Shown piece by piece: positions 57,713 to 64,000 of a DNA stretch of 64,000 nucleotides. The notes beneath the pieces were generated by a model. It did no database searches. It saw only the letters and a list, made by a program, of their open reading frames with translations, and was not told the DNA's origin. This DNA is from Paenibacillus sp. CC-CFT747 (GTDB taxonomy: Bacteria > Bacillota > Bacilli > Paenibacillales > NBRC-103111). Both the position numbers and the translations under genes were made by a program. The stretch's first letter is position 1. Each line of letters opens with the position of its first letter. The stretch covers positions 5,393,501-5,457,500 of the forward strand of contig CP106741.1 in NCBI GenBank assembly GCA_030323305.1, written 5' to 3'.

Positions 57713-59595
57713 TTAGTCCTGTTGATTAGCGGAGCTGCCGGACGGGCTTCGAAGCGGCAGCCCGTTCACGTATTGATCGGATAGCTCGAGCAGCTCCAGC
57801 GCCTTCCGGTATTCCTCCTGGGTGGGCGGATCGCCTTGCTCATCGGCGTAAGGAAGAGGGAAGGTCGTTCCGTCCTCGAAACCTTTACCGGGAATAAAAA
57901 TAGCGTTGCCGGTAAAGAAAGAGCCGGAAGGCAAATAGTACCTTTGGGGCAGCAGATTGGACGTAGAGTTAAGCAAATCCTGCCCAAAATAAGGATGACC
58001 TTCAAGTGAAATTCCCGAAAGGTTCGCAATCGTCGGCATAAAATCCACCTGACCGCCCAGCTGGGGCCATTGCTTCGGCCCGGTCACGCCAGGGGCCTGA
58101 ATGATAAGCGGAATGTTCATCATATCAGAGTACCCGTATTCCCTTCCCGTCATTTCTTTGAGAAGGGCTTTGTCCGTCTTGGTCATGGAATACAAGGGAA
58201 GCCCGAGATGATCCCCATATACAAAGAGGACGCTGTTGTCCCAGAGCCCCTGCTTCTTCAGCTCCTCGATAAACGTGCCGATCGCGTAATCGGCATAGTT
58301 TTGCGAGACGAGGTATTCCTCCACGAAGGATCCGTGGTACCGCTCAGGCAGGGTAATCCGCTTCTTCTCCTCCGGGAGATTGAACGGATGGTGGGCCGAC
58401 ATCGAAATCACCTGGGCGTAGAACGGTTTTCCTTCGGCCTTCAGCCGGCCCAGCTCCTCAGCCGTCTTTTGGTACAGAACCTCGTCCGACGCTCCGAAGT
58501 GAACCGTGTCTTCTTCGCCAAAGAAGGCCTTGTCGTAATAGCGGTCAAATCCTAACGCTTGGTACAGCTCTCCCCGGTTCCAGAAAATCACGTCGTTCGT
58601 ATGAAACGTTAACGCCTGGTAGCCCTTCTCCCGGAAGAGCCGGGGCAAGCTGGGCAGCTCGCGGTCGGCATACTCCAGGGCAGCGGCATCGAGAGGCGGA
58701 ATGAAGAAGGAAGTATTCACCACGAACTCCGCATCCGACGTGTTCCCCTGCCCGACCTGTTGATAAACATGAGGAAAGTAGAAGCTTTCTCTCATGAGCT
58801 TGTTCATGACCGGCGTAATCTCCTGGCCGTCAATCTTAAGTCCGAGAAGGAAATTCTGAAAGGACTCCAGCTGGAGGACGATGACGTTTCGCCCCTTCGC
58901 TGCCTCCCAATACTGCTCCGGCCTGGCGGTTTCCTCCCCTTGAAAGCCATAACGGCTTCCGGCGTGAGCTCCTCGTTCCCGTCAAGGAAGTTCCAATTTT
59001 TGCGGGTATCGAATAGGGCGAACACTTCGTAGTTGAGAATGCCCATCTGCTGGGTTTGCTTGAGCTCATTCATGCTATAACGATTGGGCCAGATAAGGGC
59101 GAAGCAAGCAAGAAGCGAAAGGAGCAGAACTCCCGCAGGCCCTCTCCTCCATCGTTCGGTCCGATGAGCCATTTCCCAGGTCCGCATACGGCTCCCGGAA
59201 AGGTAGAGAACGATCATCACGACCAAATCGGCATAAACCAGCAGGTAATAAGGATGCATCAGAGAGGTGACGCTGCCCTTGACCTGGGTGAGCTGGTTCG
59301 CCATCTGGAGGGCGTGGTAGGTCACGATCACGCCGTAATACTTATAGTACATGATGGCGGCAAAATAGACGGAAGTCAGCAGCAGACTGACCCACCAGTA
59401 ATTCAACAGCTTACGGCGGGAGGAAAGCCACTCCACCAGTCCGAAGGCGGCCCAAACCGGAGGAATCCCCGTCATGAGAGGCATCCAGGCATCCTGAAAG
59501 CCGAAAAGAACGAAGGAAGCCAAATAAATTTTGAGAAGCATAAGAACGGTAAAAAACACAAAAGGGCTTTTCCAGGCCGTCCGGACCCGGGTCAT
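57713..59595 (-). CDS. LtaS-type sulfatase, lipoteichoic acid synthase family, one apparent frameshift
   Basis: ATG at 59595 with AAAGGAGGGAGAG ahead. Five membrane segments lie in residues 10-180. An extracellular sulfatase domain follows: the catalytic Thr in QQVGQGNTSDAEFVVNTSFF, HHPFNLPEE, and the metal site FVYGDHLGLP. The frame breaks in C4 at 58936-58939; one more base reads FKGEETARPEQYWEAAKGRN and leads into VIVLQLESFQNF. The repaired length is 627 aa, normal for LtaS proteins, which polymerise glycerol phosphate from phosphatidylglycerol to build lipoteichoic acid. It follows tdk but is a separate unit on the same strand. Confidence 0.85.
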
Positions 59596-59754
59596 GACTC
59601 TCCCTCCTTTCGGGATACCCCCAGATTTTACAAAACATTAACTTTAACTATAATACGATGCACGGCAAGGTTCAATGGAAATCCAGGGAATAGCCCTCCC
59701 CCGCCTGTGGTTATAGTAAAGACTGTTCCCATTTCCCTGTTTAGGAGGCGGAAG

Positions 59755-59925
59755 ATGAACGACTATTTCAACGATACGACGAACACGGCGGCAGGAATCA
59801 ACACTCCTCCGGACCATCAAGACCAGGCCGTGACCGATCCGGTCGCCGACGCGGTAGCCGAAATCATCGACAACCTGACGGCTGCGTTTACCGGCGTCGA
59901 GAACGAGGAAGACCAGAAGCTTTAG
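59755..59925 (+). CDS. Small acidic protein of 56 residues
   Basis: ATG at 59755, seven bases after TTAGGAGGCG. The product is acidic and Asn/Asp/Thr-rich at the start (MNDYFNDTTNTAAGIN), then helical (DPVADAVAEIIDNLTAAFTG), ending EEDQKL. TTATAG upstream at 59711 may be the -10. No known family; the general look is that of small spore or stress proteins. Confidence 0.55.
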   Translation: MNDYFNDTTNTAAGINTPPDHQDQAVTDPVADAVAEIIDNLTAAFTGVENEEDQKL

Positions 59926-60024
59926 TACGGCTGATAGCCGATCGGGTTTCGCCGAGCGGCTTTTTTCCGGTCGAAGCTCTTTCGCGAAGGCATTCGTGCG
60001 GGACGGGACTAGCCTCTTCTCAAC

Positions 60025-60071
60025 AAAAGGACCTGCAGATCCACGGTCATGTGGAGGCTGAGGTCCTTTTG
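60025..60071. terminator. Bidirectional terminator
   Basis: AAAAGGACCT and AGGTCCTTTT enclose a smaller stem CCAC/GTGG. It ends the small acidic gene and the helicase-like gene from opposite sides. No other element is apparent in 59926-60129. Confidence 0.75.
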
Positions 60072-60129
60072 GTACTCATTCGATTAGTAGACGTAAAACT
60101 TACGGCGGAGACACCTTGCGGCTAGTGGG

Positions 60130-60777
60130 TCAGGCTGTCGTGCCCGCCCCCAGAATCGAGGCCTTCTCCCTCATGCATTCCTGGAATTCGAACTCGTCAA
60201 TGCAATCCTGGGTCATCAAATAATAGAGAGAAGCTTCCGTATGATGGGAAGTCTGTCGGGTCACCCGGTGATTCCGCTGCATCATATCGGAATAGCGGAT
60301 GGGGTAATCGTAATGGACCAGATGATTGGCCGCGGTCAGGTCCAGGCCGGCATTCACCGTATCGGTCAAGATCAGGACCGGCGATGCAGGGCTTTTGGTA
60401 AAACGGTCGTTCATTTGGTTGACCTGGTGGATGGATAGATCACCATGAATATGTAAGATGCGGTTCGGGTTTTCCTCCACTTTCAGCTCAGTCAAGAGTT
60501 CCAGAGCGACCGCACTGGAGCGGGTGACAATCAGAAGCTTCTCCTTGGCCGACTCGACCTCGCGGATAATGGACGTCAACGCCTCCAGCTTCCCCGGATT
60601 GCGGTTGCACAGAAGCGCCATTTTGTCCTTGGTGGACATGATTTGCTTCTTCTCCTCAATCGAGGATGCCCGGCTGTTCCTCTCGGACGCGCTGAAATAC
60701 TCTTTCATGAGCTGATGATAGTCGGTTTCTAAACCGGGCTCCAAGGAGACGACGATCGGGTTCTCCGTTACCTTCAT
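60130..60777 (-). CDS. Stand-alone helicase C-terminal domain protein
   Basis: 215 codons from ATG 60777, behind GGAAGGATG. The sequence corresponds only to the second RecA-like lobe of SNF2-type helicases: LLIVTRSSAVALELLTEL, HIHGDLSIHQVNQMNDRF, motif V in LTDTVNAGLDLTAANHLVHY, and motif VI in MMQRNHRVTRQ. There is no Walker A or DEAD box, and upstream DNA shows no first lobe in any frame, so it cannot work as an ATPase alone. It may be a remnant or a dominant partner of another helicase. The start and end appear genuine (terminator behind). Confidence 0.7.
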   Translation of the reverse strand: MKVTENPIVVSLEPGLETDYHQLMKEYFSASERNSRASSIEEKKQIMSTKDKMALLCNRNPGKLEALTSIIREVESAKEKLLIVTRSSAVALELLTELKVEENPNRILHIHGDLSIHQVNQMNDRFTKSPASPVLILTDTVNAGLDLTAANHLVHYDYPIRYSDMMQRNHRVTRQTSHHTEASLYYLMTQDCIDEFEFQECMREKASILGAGTTA

Positions 60778-60959
60778 GCTGTGTCATCCTTCCGTTGGTT
60801 ATTAGCTTATCATTTCCATATTATTCGTTACAAATGACCGGGGTAGGACCGTCTCCGGCACCTTTCCAGCATTTGGCGTCAGCCTTGACCGACGGGGCCG
60901 CCCAGCTAGGCGCTGTGAGCACCCCCGCCGCTCTGACGTTTCATTTGTCTGAAGGTCAC

Positions 60960-61274
60960 TTAGGGAGTGCTTCCGCAGCGGCCGACGATAGTGATTTTAT
61001 CCGCCCGGTTCTCACTTCGGTTGTTCACCCATATTTTCACATGATCTCCCTCGGTCAGCTCGGCGGCGCATTTGGCATCCTTCCGGCTGAAACCGATGAT
61101 GGTATTCTCCGTAAGGTGAATAGAGACGGGGGACTCGTTCGTTTGCAGCTCCAGCGTTGCTTCCTGAACGTTTCGGGCCGTCCCTTCATAATCCGACTGG
61201 GTGCGGCTGAAATAGAACAGCGAGACAAAAGCGGCAGGGATCAAAAGGGCAAGAAGGACAATGATTCTTTTCAT
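60960..61274 (-). CDS. Small secreted or membrane-anchored protein, unknown
   Basis: 104 codons from ATG 61274, behind CAAGGAG. A signal-anchor (MKRIIVLLALLIPAAFVSLF) is followed by a beta-rich domain (SPVSIHLTENTIIGFSRKDA, DHVKIWVNNRSENRADKITI). This looks like the DUF3221-type OB fold, but I cannot confirm it. The 60778-60959 gap shows no other element. Confidence 0.6.
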   Translation of the reverse strand: MKRIIVLLALLIPAAFVSLFYFSRTQSDYEGTARNVQEATLELQTNESPVSIHLTENTIIGFSRKDAKCAAELTEGDHVKIWVNNRSENRADKITIVGRCGSTP

Positions 61275-61386
61275 CGGGGGACTCCTTGATCATGATGCGC
61301 TTGATTATACCACAAGAACCGGCCAATATTTAAGACGTAGAGAGTTGAACCTCAATAATGCAAGGAAGACGTAAGGGGAAATCCGC

Positions 61387-62142
61387 ATGACCTATGAGAA
61401 GAAAGTGGCCCTAGAGCTGCAAAGCTGGGAAGCTTCGCTCCACAAGCCGCCCGGTATGCTCGAGAAAACATCCAAAACGATCAGCGGCCGAATCAACCGG
61501 ATCATTCCCGCTAAGGTACATCAGGCCCTCACGGCGGCCGTTCAGGGCATTGTCCGGACCGTCCTCGCCGGCGCCCAGCTGACCCCGAAGGGAAAAGTCT
61601 TGGTCGGCCTGTCGTTGGAGGAACGCGACCGCAGGGCTGGGAAGCTCATCTCCGATTTCCAAAAGATAGCCGCCGCGGAAGGGGCCGGTACGGGCGCCGG
61701 CGGGTGGGTGCTCGGACTTGTGGATTTCCCGGCCCTCCTCGCTATCAAGATGAAATTTCTTTTTGAACTGGCTCACCTCTACGGGTACGACACCTCCGAT
61801 GTGCGGGAACGGCTTTTTCTGCTTCACGTGTTTCAGCTTGCCTTCTCGGGGCAGAGCCACCGTCTCCGCGTTTACCGGACGATTAAAGAGTGGGATGCTT
61901 ACGTAAAGACGCTCCCTCCCGGGGACCGCTACCTGCAGACCATCGATTGGACGGCCCTTCAACAGGAGTACCGGGACTCCATCGATCTCCGCAAGCTCCT
62001 CCAGCTGGTTCCCGGTTTGGGGGCCATAGTCGGTGCCTGGGCGAATTTCAGCTTCCTGGACGAGCTAGGCGAAACGGGGAGAAATGCCTTCCGCCTGAGG
62101 ATTCTGAACCAGGATTCCACCGGTCTCTCCCCGATCAAATAG
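61387..62142 (+). CDS. EcsC family protein
   Basis: 251 intact codons, start ATG 61387. The family block VHQALTAAVQGIVRTVLAGA, then GAGTGAGGWVLGLVDFPALL, is the hydrophobic EcsC signature; the C-terminus has VPGLGAIVGAWANFSFLDEL. EcsC accompanies the EcsAB transporter in Bacillus and has been tied to membrane stress and exoprotein processing. No EcsAB genes are near. It is flanked by a terminator. Confidence 0.85.
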   Translation: MTYEKKVALELQSWEASLHKPPGMLEKTSKTISGRINRIIPAKVHQALTAAVQGIVRTVLAGAQLTPKGKVLVGLSLEERDRRAGKLISDFQKIAAAEGAGTGAGGWVLGLVDFPALLAIKMKFLFELAHLYGYDTSDVRERLFLLHVFQLAFSGQSHRLRVYRTIKEWDAYVKTLPPGDRYLQTIDWTALQQEYRDSIDLRKLLQLVPGLGAIVGAWANFSFLDELGETGRNAFRLRILNQDSTGLSPIK

Positions 62143-62167
62143 CTGGCAAACAGCGGTAAAGCCGAAA

Positions 62168-62200
62168 GAACGCCGTCTGCTGGGAAGCAGGACGGCGTTC
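62168..62200. terminator. Bidirectional terminator
   Basis: GAACGCCGTC and GACGGCGTTC form a ten-base perfect stem with an inner TGCT/AGCA. It serves the convergent EcsC and ytxJ genes. Confidence 0.85.
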
Positions 62201-62208
62201 CATCGGGA

Positions 62209-62550
62209 TTATTTTAGAACCGCATTTATGTGTTCAGAGGTGATGGACCAGTGGGACGTGTTCCAGTAGGATTCCTTGTTCTTAAGATAGATGATCTGGG
62301 GAGAAGCATGGGTGATGCCCGTATCGGCGGCGATTTGGTTCGAGACCGGACGCGACTCGATCACCTTCACTAGAAGATACTCATTCTCCCCGTCCGCCTC
62401 ATTTGCCAGAAACTCGTCGTATTCCTTCAGGGCGTTAAAGCTGACAGGACAGGACGTGCTGTGCTTCAAGATAACAACTCCGTGCTCTGCCGAACGCTCT
62501 CGGGCCTCTCGCCATTCCTCCAGCGTAGTGATTTCCTTCCATTTGGCCAT
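62209..62550 (-). CDS. ytxJ: Bacilliredoxin-like YtxJ
   Basis: 113 codons from ATG 62550. Thioredoxin-like fold with a single active cysteine in LKHSTSCPVSFNALKEY, and ENEYLLVKVIESRPVSNQIA, THASPQIIYLKN. YtxJ proteins take part in reduction of bacillithiolated proteins. It overlaps in function with bshB2 and trxA in this window. It lies 14 bases behind the phosphoesterase gene. Confidence 0.9.
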   Translation of the reverse strand: MAKWKEITTLEEWREARERSAEHGVVILKHSTSCPVSFNALKEYDEFLANEADGENEYLLVKVIESRPVSNQIAADTGITHASPQIIYLKNKESYWNTSHWSITSEHINAVLK

Positions 62551-62564
62551 GTTGGTTTCCCTCT

Positions 62565-63062
62565 CTAGGATTTATCGGTATAGAAATAATGCTCGGCCGT
62601 AAGGGTGTCTCCCAGTTCTAGAATACCATAAGAGAAGGCCGGCTGCCTTCGCTTGTCGGTAGGCGACCCCGGGTTGAACATCAGCACTCCTTGGTCGAAG
62701 GCTTTATAGGGGACATGGGAATGTCCGAAGATAATGACGTCGGGCGGATCCTCGGAAAAAGCGGCTCTCGCCCGTTCTTCGGTCGTCCGGCCGTACCCGT
62801 CGCCATGAATGAGGCCGATACGGTAACCGGCCAGCTCCAGAACCTTCCGCCGGTCAAACCGCCGGTAAATGTCTTCTCCGTCGTTATTCCCCATAACAGC
62901 ATCCAGCGGAGCCAGCTCTTCGAGCATGGCGATCACATCCGGGGAAGTGAAATCCCCGGCATGGAGGATCCGATCGACCCCTTTCAGCCCGGCAACCAAG
63001 GCGGCGGGAAGCCCTTTGGCACGAGACGGCATATGGGTATCCGAGACGACTCCTATTCTCAA
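62565..63062 (-). CDS. YfcE-type metallophosphoesterase
   Basis: 165 codons; the start is TTG at 63062 behind CAGGAGGAG. Metal ligands in order: VVSDTHMPSRA, LHAGDFTSPD, VMGNNDGEDI, LIHGDGYGRT and FGHSHVPYKA. This is the YfcE/MJ0936 group of phosphodiesterases. Substrate unknown. It is the first gene of a pair with ytxJ. Confidence 0.9.
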   Translation of the reverse strand: MRIGVVSDTHMPSRAKGLPAALVAGLKGVDRILHAGDFTSPDVIAMLEELAPLDAVMGNNDGEDIYRRFDRRKVLELAGYRIGLIHGDGYGRTTEERARAAFSEDPPDVIIFGHSHVPYKAFDQGVLMFNPGSPTDKRRQPAFSYGILELGDTLTAEHYFYTDKS

Positions 63063-63215
63063 TGCGTCTCCTCCTGTCGATTTCGATTCGAACGGGAACA
63101 GGAGCCCCCATTTGGTACCATTATAATGGCTGCGCCTGCCCGTTTCAATTTTACCGGCATGGCGTCACGCCATTGCGGGTGCATGGCGGCTCGAACACTA
63201 CCTGGAGGGAACTCT

Positions 63216-63491
63216 TTATTCCTCTTTTTTGCTGCCGCCTTCGCCTTCTTCTTCTTCCTCTTCCCCTTCCTCTTCCCCTTCCTCTTCTTCCTCTTCCTCG
63301 TCCCCATCCTCCAGATCGAAGTCAATATTCACGACCACCGTATAATGCTGATCGTCGTGCTTGACAATATGAGTGACCTCAATGAATTCGGAACGAAACG
63401 CGGACTCCGCCTCCTCCACCAGCTGCTGCAGTCCTTCGCTCAACGTGACCTCGTCATCCAGCTTCAATTCGGTAAAATACTGCTTGATCAT
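63216..63491 (-). CDS. Small protein with long acidic tail
   Basis: 91 codons from ATG 63491 behind GAAAGG. An N-terminal alpha/beta part (MIKQYFTELKLDDEVTLSEG, VTHIVKHDDQHYTVVVNIDF) resembles a short DUF-type domain. The end is a run of about 25 almost uninterrupted Glu and Gly residues finishing GSKKEE, encoded by a purine-only GAA/GAG/GGA repeat at about 63226-63302. Repeat tracts of this sort vary in length. No family is recognised. Confidence 0.6.
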   Translation of the reverse strand: MIKQYFTELKLDDEVTLSEGLQQLVEEAESAFRSEFIEVTHIVKHDDQHYTVVVNIDFDLEDGDEEEEEEEGEEEGEEEEEEGEGGSKKEE

Positions 63492-63570
63492 TAGGATCAT
63501 CCTTTCGGGGTTATGGGTATCCTCCTATAGCTTGAACGAAAGAACCGAATCCCAAACCCCGCCAAACAAC

Positions 63571-63606
63571 AAAAAGAGGACCGGCCGGTGATACCGGCGG
63601 CCCGGA
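63571..63606 (-). terminator. Terminator of the YjcZ-like gene
   Basis: On the minus strand CCGCCGGT ATC ACCGGCCGG forms a tight stem, followed by TCCTCTTTTTG. Confidence 0.7.
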
Positions 63607-63644
63607 GAAGATCCGTTTACCCTAAGAAACGGAAGAGTCGGATA

Positions 63645-63947
63645 TTACACAAACGCCCTAGAGGTAAGGATGATGACAAGAAGAATATAGAGCACCAGAA
63701 TGACCCCGATCGAGCCGCCCCAGCCGCCGCCGGTATAGCAGGGAGTCACGGCGGAGGTGTAGACTTGATGATGATGATAATGATGCATTTCCATCGGGTA
63801 CATTTCCGCAGGAGAAACCGCCATAGGTGCCGGCATGTTCATGTTCGGCATATAGGCAGAAGGGGATACCTGCGGAGCGGGCGTATTGGCAAGAGGGGAT
63901 ATCGACGCCGGAAGCGTCATCGGTTTTGGCATTCCGTAATTTTCCAT
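63645..63947 (-). CDS. YjcZ-type tail protein, probably sporulation-related
   Basis: 100 codons from ATG 63947, behind GGGAGAGATC. The first 70 residues are Pro/Met/His-rich and of low complexity (NMNMPAPMAVSPAEMYPMEM, then HHYHHH). The last 30 residues match the tiny transmembrane YjcZ domain of sporulation proteins: GGGWGGSIGVILVLYILLVI followed by ILTSRAFV. The long His/Met-rich head is unusual for YjcZ, which normally consists only of the membrane part. Confidence 0.7.
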   Translation of the reverse strand: MENYGMPKPMTLPASISPLANTPAPQVSPSAYMPNMNMPAPMAVSPAEMYPMEMHHYHHHQVYTSAVTPCYTGGGWGGSIGVILVLYILLVIILTSRAFV

Positions 63948-64000
63948 ATCTTGATCTCTCCCTTGATTGTCATAGACTGATGTGTACACACCATATCCTA

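Noticed and set aside
1060..59595. Programmed frameshifting or widespread pseudogenes as explanation for the broken frames
   Set aside because: The breaks are at arbitrary places in unrelated genes, nearly all of one base lost in homopolymers, without slippery-site or stem-loop context. Catalytic residues on both sides remain intact.
60795..61289. A 164-residue plus-strand frame
   Set aside because: It is antisense to the small signal-anchored gene, which has a proper start site and signal sequence.
1..64000. CRISPR arrays, insertion sequences, prophage or integrative elements
   Set aside because: No regularly spaced repeats, transposase-like frames, terminal inverted repeats or phage structural genes were seen.

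Overview
The window looks like chromosomal DNA of an aerobic, spore-forming Bacillota, most likely Paenibacillaceae. Supporting signs are the moderately high GC by eye, strong AGGAGG-type ribosome binding sites, spore-associated genes (yyaC, a CotSA-like glycosyltransferase, a YjcZ-type tail protein), bacillithiol genes (bshB2, yojF, ytxJ), LtaS-type sulfatase, FIMAH and IDEAL domains, and sugar ABC importers that lack their own ATPase and are paired with YesM/YesN-type regulators. Species is not claimed.

Layout. (1) 1-9.2 kb: the 5' part of a sensor kinase, a secreted heparinase II/III-type lyase, spore protease yyaC, a GH36 alpha-galactosidase and its LacI-type regulator. (2) 9.3-16.7 kb, minus strand: kinase, response regulator, lipoprotein binding protein, two permeases and a phosphodiesterase-like enzyme, which form one sugar uptake unit. 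(3) 16.9-20 kb: short-chain dehydrogenase, cytochrome P450, arylamine N-acetyltransferase. (4) 20-34.4 kb: a second polysaccharide module with an oxidoreductase, AraC regulator, GH88 unsaturated glucuronyl hydrolase, a very large heparinase-type lyase, two permeases, a binding protein and a divergent membrane-bound AraC regulator. The secreted lyases would cut a uronic-acid-containing polymer, the importers take up oligomers, and GH88 opens the unsaturated ends inside the cell. (5) 34.5-45 kb: aldo/keto reductase, ParB-like protein, squalene/phytoene synthase, a DUF4091 hydrolase with a MATE exporter, a GntR regulator fused to a sugar-binding-protein domain, and an SgrR-like regulator overlapping a zinc-ribbon gene. 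(6) 45-64 kb: mixed housekeeping, redox, spore and envelope genes (NUDIX, ClpP-like protease, ECF sigma factor, succinate-semialdehyde dehydrogenase, thioredoxin, Rrf2, PAP2, glycosyltransferase, dipeptidase, bacillithiol deacetylase, DinB, tRNA-Gln, thymidine kinase, LtaS-like, EcsC, YtxJ, phosphoesterase).

A dominant technical feature is that 20 genes are interrupted by 28 apparent single-base indels. At least 27 look like a lost base, nearly always in a short homopolymer. Continuous protein-family sequence resumes at once in the next frame, so I annotate each as one gene and treat the breaks as probable sequence errors. Coordinates of such genes span all pieces.

I saw no CRISPR array, insertion sequence, prophage, rRNA or integration site. 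The most interesting candidates are the GntR/binding-protein fusion with tandem sites beside it, and a CGNR/DinB divergent pair with a long palindrome and a matching half site.
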